From Brevibacterium sp. p3-SID960 (GTDB lineage Bacteria > Actinomycetota > Actinomycetes > Actinomycetales > Brevibacteriaceae), in contig NZ_JALXKS010000001.1 of the NCBI RefSeq assembly GCF_025144725.1, forward strand, positions 119,627 through 183,626: 64,000 nucleotides of DNA, read 5' to 3'. A program made the translations under genes and the position numbers. Shown here piece after piece: positions 17,252-28,973 of the stretch; positions within the stretch are counted from its first letter, which is position 1, and each line of letters opens with the position of its first letter. Under the pieces are notes generated by a model, which saw nothing but the letters and a program-made list of their open reading frames with translations, did not search any database and was not told the origin of the DNA.

Positions 17252-19387
17252 GTGCATTCCGACGGCCACCCCGCCGCGTCCGAGCCCACGTCGTCGCCGG
17301 CTGATGGAACGGCGCTGGCCTCGACGCCGGTGACCGCGCCGGGAGCGAATCCGGTGCTCGACTACGTCCACGGCCCGGTCGGGCTGCGGCTGCCCGATGT
17401 CGCTGCGATCGAGCCGGGTCACTTCACGACCGCCGCCGAGGCGGTGGTCGCCGAGCAGCGGCAGGCGGTCGCCGCGATCCTCGCGCAGGCAGACGAGCCG
17501 TCCCTGACGAATACGACGATCCGCATCGACCAGGCCAAGGAGCCGGCGTTTCGGCTGCAGGCGCTCATGCGGCTGTTCGAGTCGAACCTGCAGACCGAGG
17601 AGTTCGGCACCGCACTGGCGGCTGCCTCCCAGCTGCTGGTGCGCTCACGCCTGCAGCTGCTGCTCGACGGGCAGCTGTTCGCCCGGCTCGAAGCGGTGCC
17701 GACGAGTGAGCTGAATCCGGAGGACAAACGCCATCACGAGCTGCTCATCCGCGACTTCGTGCGCACCGGTGTGCGGCTCGATGACGCTGAGCGCACCCGG
17801 GTCGCTGAGATCTCCGCTGAGCTCGACCGGTTGGAGAAGGCCTTCTCGCGGCACCTGGCCGCCGACACCTCGGCGCTGGCCGTGCACTTCGACGACGCCG
17901 CCGCTCTCGCCGGGCTGCCCGAGGCGGCCGTCGAGTCCGCAGGTTGGCGCGCACGACAGGACGGGCAGGACGGCTATGCGCTGCCGCTGCTGAACTTCAC
18001 CCAGCAGCCGCAGCTGGCCCAGCTGCACGAACCGGCATCCCGTCAGCGGATCTTCGAGCACTCGATCGCCCGCGGCTGCCGCGGCGGGGAGCATGACACC
18101 CGGCAGATCGTCAGCGACATCACCGCGCTGCGCGCCGAGCTCGCCCAGCTGCTGGGCTTCCGCAGCTTCGCCGAATACACCATCGACGATGAGACCGCCG
18201 ACAGCCCCGATGCCGTCGGCGATCTGCTCGCCGGCGTCCTCCACCCGGCGCGTCAGACCTTCGAGGCCGAGATCTCAGCGATCTACGAGCAGTTCGAACC
18301 CGAGCAGATCGCCCCGGCCGACGTGCGCTACTGGCTGCAGCGGCTGCAGAGCGAGCGCTACTCCGTCGACCCGCAGCAGGTCGCCGCCTACTTCGAGCTC
18401 ACCCGGGTGCTCCACGACGGCGTCTTCTACGCCGCCGGCCACCTCTACGGTGTCGAGTTCCGCCCCGCCTGTGACGAGAATGGGGAGCCGATGAGGGCCT
18501 GGCATCCGGACGTGACCGTCTACGAGGCGTGCGAGAACGACCGGGCCATCGGGCTCATCTGCGTCGACCCCTTCGCCCGTGCCGGCAAGCGCGGCGGGGC
18601 ATGGATGGACCAGCTCGTCTCGCCCGGCCGGCTCACCGGTGAGCTGCCGGTCATCTCGATGACGATGAACATCACCCGGCCGGTGGCCGGGCAGCCGTGC
18701 CTGCTGAGCATGGACGAGGTGCGCACCCTGTTCCACGAGTTCGGCCATGTCTTCCACGGGCTGTTCTCCGACAGCACCTACCCGGACCGGGCCGGCACCG
18801 CTGTGCCGCGCGACTACGTCGAGTTCCCCTCGCAGCTGAACGAGATGTGGGCGCTGCACCCGCAGGTGCTGCCGCACTACGCCCGCCACGTGGAGACCGG
18901 CGAGCCGATTCCCGACGCACTCGTTGCCCGTATCCGTGAAGCCGATGACGTCGGCGCCGGATTCGACACGATCGAATACCTCGCCGCCGCACTGCTCGAC
19001 CAGAGCTGGCACCTGCTGGAAGCCGGCGAGCGCGTCGATGACGTGCTGACCTTCGAGACCGCGGTGCTGGAGGCTGCCGGCTTCTCCCCGCTTGTGCCGC
19101 CGCGCTACCGCACCACGTACTTCTCGCACATCTTCGCCAGCGGTTACGCCGCCGGATACTACGCGTATCTGCAGGCCGAGATGCTCGCGGCCTTCGCCAG
19201 CGAATGGTTCGAGGAGCACGGCGGACTCAACCCCGAGGCAGGTGACGCCTTCCGCCGCGCCGTGCTCGCCCCGGGTTTCTCGACTGATCCGATGGAGACC
19301 TTCACCGACTTCTTCGGCCAGCGCCCGGATGTCGGTCCGCTGCTGCGCCGGCGCGGCTTCGCCCCGCGCCATGACGCTGCCACCTGA
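17252..19387 (+). CDS. dcp: M3 family zinc metallopeptidase (Dcp / oligopeptidase A type)
   Basis: 711 residues, the usual length for peptidyl-dipeptidase Dcp and oligopeptidase A, cytoplasmic enzymes that degrade short peptides. The zinc motif HEFGHVFHG is at H495, E496 and H499, and the third-ligand helix EFPSQLNEMW lies about 25 residues later. The substrate-binding FASGYAAGYYAYLQAE near the C-terminus is intact. The start is GTG at 17252 with AAGGAG 7 nt upstream. Longer in-frame starts would overlap the divergent MFS gene. Followed 47 bp later by the ybaK-like gene, so co-transcription is possible. Confidence 0.92.
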   Translation: MHSDGHPAASEPTSSPADGTALASTPVTAPGANPVLDYVHGPVGLRLPDVAAIEPGHFTTAAEAVVAEQRQAVAAILAQADEPSLTNTTIRIDQAKEPAFRLQALMRLFESNLQTEEFGTALAAASQLLVRSRLQLLLDGQLFARLEAVPTSELNPEDKRHHELLIRDFVRTGVRLDDAERTRVAEISAELDRLEKAFSRHLAADTSALAVHFDDAAALAGLPEAAVESAGWRARQDGQDGYALPLLNFTQQPQLAQLHEPASRQRIFEHSIARGCRGGEHDTRQIVSDITALRAELAQLLGFRSFAEYTIDDETADSPDAVGDLLAGVLHPARQTFEAEISAIYEQFEPEQIAPADVRYWLQRLQSERYSVDPQQVAAYFELTRVLHDGVFYAAGHLYGVEFRPACDENGEPMRAWHPDVTVYEACENDRAIGLICVDPFARAGKRGGAWMDQLVSPGRLTGELPVISMTMNITRPVAGQPCLLSMDEVRTLFHEFGHVFHGLFSDSTYPDRAGTAVPRDYVEFPSQLNEMWALHPQVLPHYARHVETGEPIPDALVARIREADDVGAGFDTIEYLAAALLDQSWHLLEAGERVDDVLTFETAVLEAAGFSPLVPPRYRTTYFSHIFASGYAAGYYAYLQAEMLAAFASEWFEEHGGLNPEAGDAFRRAVLAPGFSTDPMETFTDFFGQRPDVGPLLRRRGFAPRHDAAT

Positions 19388-19434
19388 CCTGCCCGCAACT
19401 GACCTGCTCTGCGACCCCTGAAGGAGAGGACACC

Positions 19435-19902
19435 ATGCACGCACGCAACGCAGCTGTCGCCCGGGACCTTGCAGCCGCCGGCATCGACACGGAGATCACG
19501 CTGTTGACCGAGCAGACGAACACCGCCAAGGCCGCTGCCGCGTACCTCGGCGTCGAGGTCGGGGCGATCGCCAACAGCCTCATCTTCGACGCCGACGGCG
19601 AGGCGGTGCTCATCATGACCTCAGGCCGCCACCGCGTCGACACCGACCATGTCGCTGGGATCGTCGGCGCGGAGAAACTCGGCCGGGCGAGCGCGGATCT
19701 GGTGAAGGCCGCGACTGGCCAGGTGATCGGCGGGGTCGCCCCGTGCGGCCATCCGGCCCCGGTGCGCACCTACATCGACGTCGCGCTGCGCGATTACCCC
19801 GAACTGTGGGCCGCCGGCGGCACCGCCGACTCGATGATGCCCATGACCTATGACCAGCTCATCACTCTGACGAATGGACAGGAGATCTCCGTTGAACCCT
19901 GA
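19435..19902 (+). CDS. YbaK/EbsC-type aminoacyl-tRNA deacylase
   Basis: 155 residues covering the whole YbaK/ProX editing domain, which hydrolyses mischarged tRNA (usually Cys- or Ala-tRNAPro). Visible landmarks are the conserved Lys in NTAKAAAAYLGV, the strand SLIFDADGEAVLIM, the SGRHRVD turn, and GGVAPCGHPAPV with the glycine-rich substrate pocket. GAAGGAGAGGA precedes ATG. The gene overlaps the following transporter gene by 11 nt, so the two are translated from one message. Confidence 0.9.
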   Translation: MHARNAAVARDLAAAGIDTEITLLTEQTNTAKAAAAYLGVEVGAIANSLIFDADGEAVLIMTSGRHRVDTDHVAGIVGAEKLGRASADLVKAATGQVIGGVAPCGHPAPVRTYIDVALRDYPELWAAGGTADSMMPMTYDQLITLTNGQEISVEP

Positions 19903-20770
19903 GAACACCGACAGGCCTGCTGCATCTGGGCAGCCGGGTCAGCACAGCGAGCACCCGGCGGTAAACACCCAGTCCCCCACACTCGGCCACCCAGCCACCG
20001 CCTCGGGCGCGGATTCCAGCACCGCCCGAGGCACAGATTCCAGCGGCGCTGGCGCAGACTCCGGCGGCGCCGGCGCCCGGCTGGCCGCTTTCGCCACCTC
20101 CCGCGGTCGGTACTACGCGATCGTGCTCGCCGTCTTCTGCGTCGTGCTCATCGTCTCGAACATCTCAGCGACCAAAGTCATCGGCTTCGGGCCGATCGTC
20201 ACCGACGGCGGCGCCTTCCTCTTCCCGATCGCCTACATCCTCGGCGACGTCATCAGCGAGGTCTACGGTTTCGCCGCCGCTCGCAAGGCCGTCATCACCG
20301 GCTTCGCGCTCCAGATCCTCGCCAGCTTCGTCTTCTGGCTCGTCCTCATCTCACCGCCCGGTCCCGGCTATGAGAGCCAGGAGGCTTTCGAAGCCGTGCT
20401 CGGCTTCTACCCGCGGATCGTGCTCGCCTCTCTCGTCGGCTACGTGGTCGGCCAGCTGCTGAACTCCTATGTGCTCGTGCGCGTCAAGCGGGCGATGGGC
20501 GAGAAACGGCTGTGGGTCAGGCTCATGTGCTCGACCGGCGTGGGCGAGTTCGCCGACACGCTGCTGTTCTGCACCATCGCCTTCGCCGGTGTCATCCCCG
20601 GCAGCGACTTCATCGTCTACATAGTCGTCGGCTTCGTCTACAAGGTCGCCGTCGAGGTGCTGTGCCTACCGCTGACGTACCAGGTCATCAAGGTCTTCAA
20701 GCGGCACGAGCCCAGCTACGGCAACGTCGACGAGACCGAGCACCTGCGCGCCAACGCCGCAAAGCTCTAG
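19892..20770 (+). CDS. queuosine precursor transporter (QPTR / YhhQ family)
   Basis: 292 residues. After a disordered N-terminus of about 65 residues there are six to seven membrane helices with the family signature (LIVSNISATKVIGFG, DGGAFLFPIAYILGDVISEVYGF, KVAVEVLCLPLTY). The family imports preQ0/preQ1 or related 7-deazaguanines. The start is taken as TTG 19892 because AGGAGA lies 6 nt upstream. ATG 19874 has no ribosome-binding site. The tgt gene, whose product uses the imported base, lies 1.8 kb away on the opposite strand, which supports the assignment. Confidence 0.9.
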   Translation: MNPENTDRPAASGQPGQHSEHPAVNTQSPTLGHPATASGADSSTARGTDSSGAGADSGGAGARLAAFATSRGRYYAIVLAVFCVVLIVSNISATKVIGFGPIVTDGGAFLFPIAYILGDVISEVYGFAAARKAVITGFALQILASFVFWLVLISPPGPGYESQEAFEAVLGFYPRIVLASLVGYVVGQLLNSYVLVRVKRAMGEKRLWVRLMCSTGVGEFADTLLFCTIAFAGVIPGSDFIVYIVVGFVYKVAVEVLCLPLTYQVIKVFKRHEPSYGNVDETEHLRANAAKL

Positions 20771-20872
20771 GAGCCGACGGCGAAGCTCGTCACAGCGGGC
20801 CGGCAAGCGACGCAGTGGACCCATACCTGCACACCGGCGAGACCGGTCACGCGTGCCGGTGGCTGAAAGTTT

Positions 20873-20918
20873 GAAAAGCTATTCATGGTTTGGAGCCCTC
20901 AAACCATGAATAACTTTT
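20873..20918. terminator. AT-rich bidirectional terminator
   Basis: Inverted repeat AAAAGCTATTCATGGTTTG / CAAACCATGAATAACTTTT with a 7-nt loop, flanked by A and T runs. It sits between the convergent QPTR and DUF2079 genes and is the most AT-rich hairpin in the window. Confidence 0.85.
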
Positions 20919-21005
20919 CTAACTTTCCCAGTGGGCGGACCACCCAGGGGCCAGACGGTCCGATCGGTCAGGTGATCTGCTGAAGCCAGAGCACCACTTC
21001 TCGCG

Positions 21006-21080
21006 CTGGCTCCACCGCGCTGCCGCTCAACTTGCCGTGCTGGCTCCACCGCGCTGCCGCTCAACCTGCCGTGCTGGCGC

Positions 21081-21092
<12 letters not shown>
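21006..21092. repeat. 34-bp tandem repeats at the 3' end of the DUF2079 gene
   Basis: Two near-identical 34-bp units (21006-21039 and 21040-21073, one mismatch) and a shortened third unit (from 21074) that overlaps the DUF2079 stop codon. No gene is seen between 20919 and 21080. Confidence 0.8.
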
Positions 21093-23854
<2,762 letters not shown>

Positions 23855-23928
23855 TTAGCGACGGAATATATGGTGCGAGTATCGGCACCGGCGCCGCAGT
23901 CCCTGCGGCATGAGCGACGGAGGACACC

Positions 23929-24759
23929 ATGAGACTGGCGACGATCACCCTGACGGCAACCGGCGGCACGACCGCGGCACTGCAGACCGGCGAAGGCTAT
24001 GTGCCGATCCACGGTTTCGCCGACGTCGGCCAGCTGCTCGCCGCCGATGGTCTTGAGCAGGCGCGCACCGCCTCGGCGCCGGTGATCCCCGCACACGAGG
24101 TGCGCACGCTGCGGCCGGTGCTGCATCCGGCGAAGGTGCTGTGCATCGGGCTGAACTACCGCAATCACATCGCCGAGGTCGGGATGGACACCCCGGAGTT
24201 TCCGACGGTGTTTGCGAAGTTCGCCCGCTCGCTCACCGATCCCGGCGCCGAGGTGGTGGCCCCGCAAGAGGACGAGAAGCTCGACTTCGAAGGCGAGCTG
24301 GCGATCGTCATCGGCACGCACGTCCGGCGGGCCAGCGCTGCCGCGGCGGCTGCCGCGATCGCCGGGTACACGGTGGCCAATGACTTCTCGATGCGCGGCT
24401 ATCAGCTGCGCACCCAGCAGTGGCTGCAGGGCAAGATGTGGGAAGCCTCCTCGGCGGTCGGGCCGGTCGTCGTCACCGCTGATGCGTTCGACCCGGCGGC
24501 GGCGACGCTGACAACCCGGGTGAACGGGCAGGTGCGGCAGCAGGATTCGACCGGGGACCTCGTCTTCGGCCCAGCTGAGCTTGTGGAGTATCTGTCGGCG
24601 ATCATCACCTTGGAGCCCGGCGACCTCATCCTCACCGGCACCCCGGCCGGGGTGGGCATGGCCGATGAGCGGTGGCTGGCACCCGGCGACGAGGTGTCGG
24701 TCGAGATCACCGGGATCGGTGAGATCAGCAACCGGATCGGCGCCGGCGAGTACATCTGA
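23929..24759 (+). CDS. fumarylacetoacetate hydrolase family protein
   Basis: 276 residues matching the FAH-domain hydrolases/isomerases (HpaG, HpcE, acylpyruvase-type). Landmarks are CIGLNYRNHIAE, the metal-binding EGELAIVIG and NDFSMRGYQ region, SAVGPVVV, and the C-terminal ILTGTPAGVGM. Members cleave C-C bonds or decarboxylate oxo-acids from aromatic catabolism. The exact substrate cannot be read from sequence. GGAGG lies 6 nt before ATG. No aromatic pathway genes adjoin it, so it may be a housekeeping oxaloacetate/acylpyruvate enzyme. Confidence 0.88.
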   Translation: MRLATITLTATGGTTAALQTGEGYVPIHGFADVGQLLAADGLEQARTASAPVIPAHEVRTLRPVLHPAKVLCIGLNYRNHIAEVGMDTPEFPTVFAKFARSLTDPGAEVVAPQEDEKLDFEGELAIVIGTHVRRASAAAAAAAIAGYTVANDFSMRGYQLRTQQWLQGKMWEASSAVGPVVVTADAFDPAAATLTTRVNGQVRQQDSTGDLVFGPAELVEYLSAIITLEPGDLILTGTPAGVGMADERWLAPGDEVSVEITGIGEISNRIGAGEYI

Positions 24760-24907
24760 GCTTCGCCGATGAGCCGCTCAGGAGGGATTGAGATCGCAGG
24801 ATTCGCGGATGGGCAACTCCTGCGAGCCGCCGTACCTGGTGACGACGGGGCGCTGCCCCGCGAGCGCCTCGGCCACCCGCAGCGTCGCCGCCTGCTGCAT
24901 TCTCAAT

Positions 24908-26395
24908 TCACAATTCGCCGAGCATCTTGCCGGGGTTGAGGATGCCGAGCGGGTCGAGTGCACCCTTGATCTTCAGGTGCATCGCCCGGGAGACCGGGTC
25001 GAGTTCGCGGGCCAGCCACTTCTTCTTCAGATAGCCGACGCCGTGCTCACCGGTGATGGTGCCGCCGAGCTCGAGGCCGAGGGCCATGATCGCGTCGAAC
25101 GCGGCGAGTGCCTGCTCGGTGGCCTCCTCGACGCCGGCGTCGAAGAACACGCACGGGTGCATGTTGCCGTCGCCTGCGTGCCCGGCATTGCCGATGAGCA
25201 CATGCGGGTACTGCTCGCGGATGTCGTCGAGGCAGGTGAAGAACTCGCGCATCTTCCCGCGCGGGATGCACACGTCGTCGATGAGCTCGCCGCCGCCATG
25301 GGCGTTGGCATACTTCTCCCCGGCCGGGCCGACCGCGCGGCGGGCGGCGACGAGGAGTTCGGAGTCAGCCGGGTCTTCGCTGAAGACGACCTCGGCGGCG
25401 TTGCAGGCGTTGGCGACCCGGGTGAAGGTCTCCATCTCCGCAGTCGCATGCTCTAAGCTGCCGTCGCCGTTGGACTGCACGAGCAGCATGGCACCCATGC
25501 CTGAGGGCAGGCCGAAGTCGCCGTAGTCGTTGATCATGTCGATCGAGGTGCCGTCGAGGTACTCGAGCATCGAGGGCCTGGCACCGGTGGCCATGAAATC
25601 GCAGACCGTGCTCGCGGCATCGGCGGCCTCGGGGAACAGCGCGATCGCCGTGAGCGGGTCGGGCAGGGCCGGGATGAGGTCGAGGGTGATCTCGACGATG
25701 ACCCCCAGCGTGCCCTCGGAGCCGATGAACAGCTGGGAGAGCTCGAGCCCGGCCACGCCCTTCTGGGTGGGCCGACCGACGCGGGTGACCTGCCCGTCGG
25801 CGAGCACCACGGTGAGGCTGCGGACGTAGTCGCGGGTGACGCCGTACTTCACACAGCACAGGCCGCCGGCGTTCGTGGCGACGTTGCCGCCGATCGAGGA
25901 GATCGCCACCGAACCGGGATCCGGCGGGTAGGCCAGCCCGTACGGGGTCAGAGCCTTCTTGAGGTCCTGGTTGATGACGCCGGGCTGGACGGTGCAGGTC
26001 TGCTCGACGGTGTTGATCTCGACGATCTCGTTCATCTTCGCCACCGACAGCAGTAGGCAGCCCTCGACGGCGTTCGCACCCCCGGACAGCCCGGTGCGGG
26101 CACCCTGCGGGACGACCGGGATGCGGTGGGTGGTGGCGAACCGCAGAGTCGCCTGCACGTCGTCGACCGAGGCGGCGCGCACCAGGGCAGCGGCCTCGCC
26201 GACGTGGGAGAACAGCGCCCAGTCCTTCGAGTAGGTGCCGATGACATCCCGGTCGGTCACCAGCGCCCCGGCACTCAGCTCAGCGGCCAGCTCGTCGAGC
26301 GGCAGCGCGGCAGGCTCAGTCGCGGCAGGCTCAGTCGGGGAACCTGCAGCCGCTGCGGCACCCTGATGTGCGGTGGTTGCGCTACCGGTCGTCAC
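24908..26395 (-). CDS. FAD-linked oxidase, glycolate/D-lactate dehydrogenase (GlcD type)
   Basis: 495 residues of the VAO/PCMH flavoprotein family, oxidising a 2-hydroxyacid such as glycolate or D-lactate. The FAD-binding core is VVPQGARTGLSGGANA and DPGSVAISSIGGNVATNAGG. The cap domain includes GNAGHAGDGNMHP with the catalytic/metal His, and the C-terminal GEHGVGYLKK and LDPLGILNPGKML are classic for GlcD/LldD-like enzymes. It starts with GTG overlapping the hisC stop by 4 nt (GTGA), so it is translationally coupled to the aminotransferase. The 148-bp downstream gap has no strong terminator. Confidence 0.9.
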   Translation of the reverse strand: MTTGSATTAHQGAAAAAGSPTEPAATEPAALPLDELAAELSAGALVTDRDVIGTYSKDWALFSHVGEAAALVRAASVDDVQATLRFATTHRIPVVPQGARTGLSGGANAVEGCLLLSVAKMNEIVEINTVEQTCTVQPGVINQDLKKALTPYGLAYPPDPGSVAISSIGGNVATNAGGLCCVKYGVTRDYVRSLTVVLADGQVTRVGRPTQKGVAGLELSQLFIGSEGTLGVIVEITLDLIPALPDPLTAIALFPEAADAASTVCDFMATGARPSMLEYLDGTSIDMINDYGDFGLPSGMGAMLLVQSNGDGSLEHATAEMETFTRVANACNAAEVVFSEDPADSELLVAARRAVGPAGEKYANAHGGGELIDDVCIPRGKMREFFTCLDDIREQYPHVLIGNAGHAGDGNMHPCVFFDAGVEEATEQALAAFDAIMALGLELGGTITGEHGVGYLKKKWLARELDPVSRAMHLKIKGALDPLGILNPGKMLGEL

Positions 26396-27519
26396 TTCGG
26401 TGCTCCCTCCGCCTCGGTGGGAGCGCCGGCATCAGAGACCGCACCGCCGGCGGCGGCGAAGTCGCCGGCGACCTGCAGCACCCGCTGCATCGCCTCGGCC
26501 GGGCCGACGGAGATCCGCACACCCTCGCCGAGGTTGCGCACGGCCAGACCGGCCTCCAGACAGGCCCGTTCGAAGTCATCGGAGCGCTCCGCGAGGTTGA
26601 GCCACACGAAGTTGCCGTGAGCGTCGAACACCTCGAAGCCGCGCTCGCGCAGCCCGGCAGCCAGGTCATCGCGCAGCCGAGCGACCTCCTTGGCGCGGAC
26701 CTCCATGTCCTGGCTGTGCTGCAGCGACACGAGCGCAGCCTGCTGGGCGGAGGCGCTGACGGAGAACGGCAGGATCGACTTGCGCAGCTCCATGATGAGC
26801 TCGGGGTCAGCCACCGCATAGCCGACCCGCAGCCCGGCCAGTCCGTAGGACTTCGAGAAGGTGCGCAGCAGCACGAGGTTCGGGTGCCGGCTGAGCGCTG
26901 CCAGGCCGTCTGCGGCGTCATCGGCGTCGCAGAAGTCGATGTAGGCCTCGTCGAGGATGACGATGACATCAGCAGGAACCTGGGACATGAACGCATCGAA
27001 CTCGCCCTGCCGCAGAGCCGGGCCGGTCGGGTTGTTCGGGCTGCACAGGATGACCAGGCGGGTGCGCTCGCTGATCGCAGCCGCCATCGCCGGCAGATCG
27101 TGGCGGCCGCCAGCATCGACGCTGATGCGCTGGTGGGTCGCCCCGCACAGGTTGGCCAGCTGCGGGTACATCTCGAACGACGGCCACGGATAGACGACCT
27201 CGTCACCGGGGTCGACGGTGATGTGGAAGAGGGCCTTGAGCATCTCGGAGGCCCCGGCGGAGAACAGCACCGCCTCGGTGCCGACACCGAGGTGGTCGGC
27301 GAGCGCGGCGGTGAGCTCAGCGGTCGAGGGGTCGGCATAGCTGGCCGGGGTGCGCCCACCGGCGGCGATCGCCTCGGTGACGGCCGGCAGCGGATCCATG
27401 TGGTGCTCGTTGGAGGACAGTTTGAAGGTCTTCAGACCCTCGGTGGCTTTCGGCGGTTTGCCCGGCACATAGGCAGGGGTGTTCTGCAGGGCCGGGCGCA
27501 GGCGGAACTTTTCACTCAT
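26392..27519 (-). CDS. hisC: histidinol-phosphate / aromatic aminotransferase
   Basis: 375 residues, a class-I/II PLP aminotransferase of the HisC type. The PLP lysine is K223 in SKSYGLAGLR. LSSNEHHMDPLPAV, SPNNPTGPA and DEAYIDF are also diagnostic. Actinobacteria often have a second HisC-like enzyme (Pat) acting on phenylalanine or tyrosine. With no other his genes nearby and a flavin oxidase downstream, the aromatic role is at least as likely as histidine synthesis. ATG 27519 is preferred because longer frames enter the promoter region of the divergent hydrolase. Confidence 0.88.
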   Translation of the reverse strand: MSEKFRLRPALQNTPAYVPGKPPKATEGLKTFKLSSNEHHMDPLPAVTEAIAAGGRTPASYADPSTAELTAALADHLGVGTEAVLFSAGASEMLKALFHITVDPGDEVVYPWPSFEMYPQLANLCGATHQRISVDAGGRHDLPAMAAAISERTRLVILCSPNNPTGPALRQGEFDAFMSQVPADVIVILDEAYIDFCDADDAADGLAALSRHPNLVLLRTFSKSYGLAGLRVGYAVADPELIMELRKSILPFSVSASAQQAALVSLQHSQDMEVRAKEVARLRDDLAAGLRERGFEVFDAHGNFVWLNLAERSDDFERACLEAGLAVRNLGEGVRISVGPAEAMQRVLQVAGDFAAAGGAVSDAGAPTEAEGAPK

Positions 27520-27635
27520 AGCGTCATGGTGCCATATCGTGCCCCGCGCCCGAGGCGATGTCCGGGTTCCGCGGCCGCCGCCGAGGTGAGAGTCGGCTGG
27601 GTGGGACGTGCGGGCTGATCTGAGACACTGGACAG

Positions 27636-28808
27636 ATGGCAGCACAGCGGCAGTGGCGTGAGGACATCCTCGGACCCCGGTTCCGCATGCTGCCGATCGA
27701 CGTCGGCGACGGGCAGAACGCCGTCATCATCGCTCCGACAGTGCCCGACCCGGCCCCGGTACCCGCTGCCGACCCGGCTCCGGCAGCACTGCGGCAGGCG
27801 CAGCCGGCACTGCAGCCCGCAGGCGCCGGGCACCCGGCGATCCCGTCGGCCACCGCGGTCATCTACCTGCACGGCTGGTCGGACTATTTCTTCCACCACC
27901 GGCTGGCCGACTACTATGCGTCGCTGGGCATCGCCTTCTACGCTATCGATCTGCGCCGCTACGGCCGCAGCCTGCTCATCGACGCAGCCGGCGGTCCCGA
28001 GCGCTGGGCGCCCGACACCTCGGGCGCGGACGCCGCCCTGACCGACGAGGCGGCCGCGCAAGCGCTGGCGGCAGCTGCTGTTCAGGAGGTCGAGGACGAT
28101 CTGCCCGCCCGGGTGCTCACCGGGCATGAGACCCATGCCGGGTATATCGAGGATCTCAGCGACTACGACGAGGAGATCGCCGCAGCACTGGCGGTGGCGC
28201 GAGAGGAGAACCCCGGCTGCCGGATCCTGTTGCACGGCCATTCGACCGGCGGGCTGATTCTGTCGCTCTGGGCGGCACGGCATCCGGAGGAGGCGAGCGC
28301 GCTGCTGCTGAACTCGCCGTGGCTGGAGTTCCAGTACGATGCCGCCGCCCGCAAGCTCATGAATGCGTGGATGAGCCTGCGCTCGAAGTCGCTTAAGCCG
28401 CTGAGCGTGCGGATGCCGAATTTCTACACCCTCGCCAGCGCTTCCCTCGGCCGGCTGCCGTATGACCTCCGGCTCAAGCCGCCGGGCGGGTTCCCGATCT
28501 ACCCGGCGTGGCTGCAGGCGATCTTCGCCGGCCATGAGCAGGTCGCCGCCGGTCTCGACCTCATGATCCCAGCGCTCGTGCAGACCTCGGCTGCGACCCT
28601 GCGCGGCGGCTCCTTCTCCCCGTCGATGGCGACCGCCGACATCATCCTCGACGTCGATGTCATCGCCCGCCGGGCGCTGTCGCTTGGCCGTTCCGTGACG
28701 ATCGAGAAGATCCCGAATGCGATGCACGACGTCTTCATGTCCGCCGAGACCCCGCGCCGCCAGGCCTATGACGGAGTCGCCCGGTTCCTCTACGGCACCC
28801 TCGGCTGA
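27636..28808 (+). CDS. alpha/beta hydrolase (serine aminopeptidase S33 / monoacylglycerol lipase-like)
   Basis: 390 residues with an alpha/beta-hydrolase core. Oxyanion region is VIYLHGWSDYF, the nucleophile elbow GHSTGG has Ser203, and the catalytic His lies in IPNAMHDVF near residue 367. The N-terminal 60 residues include a Pro/Ala-rich insertion (about 40-70) absent from most relatives, and another insertion lies at about 130-165. The substrate is probably a lipid or ester. A weak -10 (GACACT) ends 6 nt before ATG. Confidence 0.85.
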   Translation: MAAQRQWREDILGPRFRMLPIDVGDGQNAVIIAPTVPDPAPVPAADPAPAALRQAQPALQPAGAGHPAIPSATAVIYLHGWSDYFFHHRLADYYASLGIAFYAIDLRRYGRSLLIDAAGGPERWAPDTSGADAALTDEAAAQALAAAAVQEVEDDLPARVLTGHETHAGYIEDLSDYDEEIAAALAVAREENPGCRILLHGHSTGGLILSLWAARHPEEASALLLNSPWLEFQYDAAARKLMNAWMSLRSKSLKPLSVRMPNFYTLASASLGRLPYDLRLKPPGGFPIYPAWLQAIFAGHEQVAAGLDLMIPALVQTSAATLRGGSFSPSMATADIILDVDVIARRALSLGRSVTIEKIPNAMHDVFMSAETPRRQAYDGVARFLYGTLG

Positions 28809-28958
28809 ACCGGCCGGCTGGCTGGGGCCTGCCCTCCGCGCCGGGTCTCGACGCTCCCCACCAGGACCCGGCCACGCCCGCCAGTCCTCTGCCATGTCCG
28901 CCAGTCCTGTGCCCTGCCCGGCAGATGGGACGGTGTCGTTACCGGCACGGAAGCGCTC

Positions 28959-28973
28959 TAGAGTGTCGGCATG
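28959..28973 (+). promoter_or_regulatory. -10 element for a leaderless transcript
   Basis: TAGAGT at 28959-28964 lies 6 nt before ATG 28971, with no ribosome-binding site. The 150 bp upstream contain a short repeated CCGCCAGTCCT(C/G)TGCC sequence (about 28878-28917) and no gene. Confidence 0.5.

Noticed and set aside
24778..24900. 40-codon minus-strand frame directly after the GlcD-type gene (MQQAATLRVAEALAGQR...)
   Set aside because: It begins 7 bp after the stop and could be coupled, but it has no clear ribosome-binding site or recognisable motif and is too short to support.
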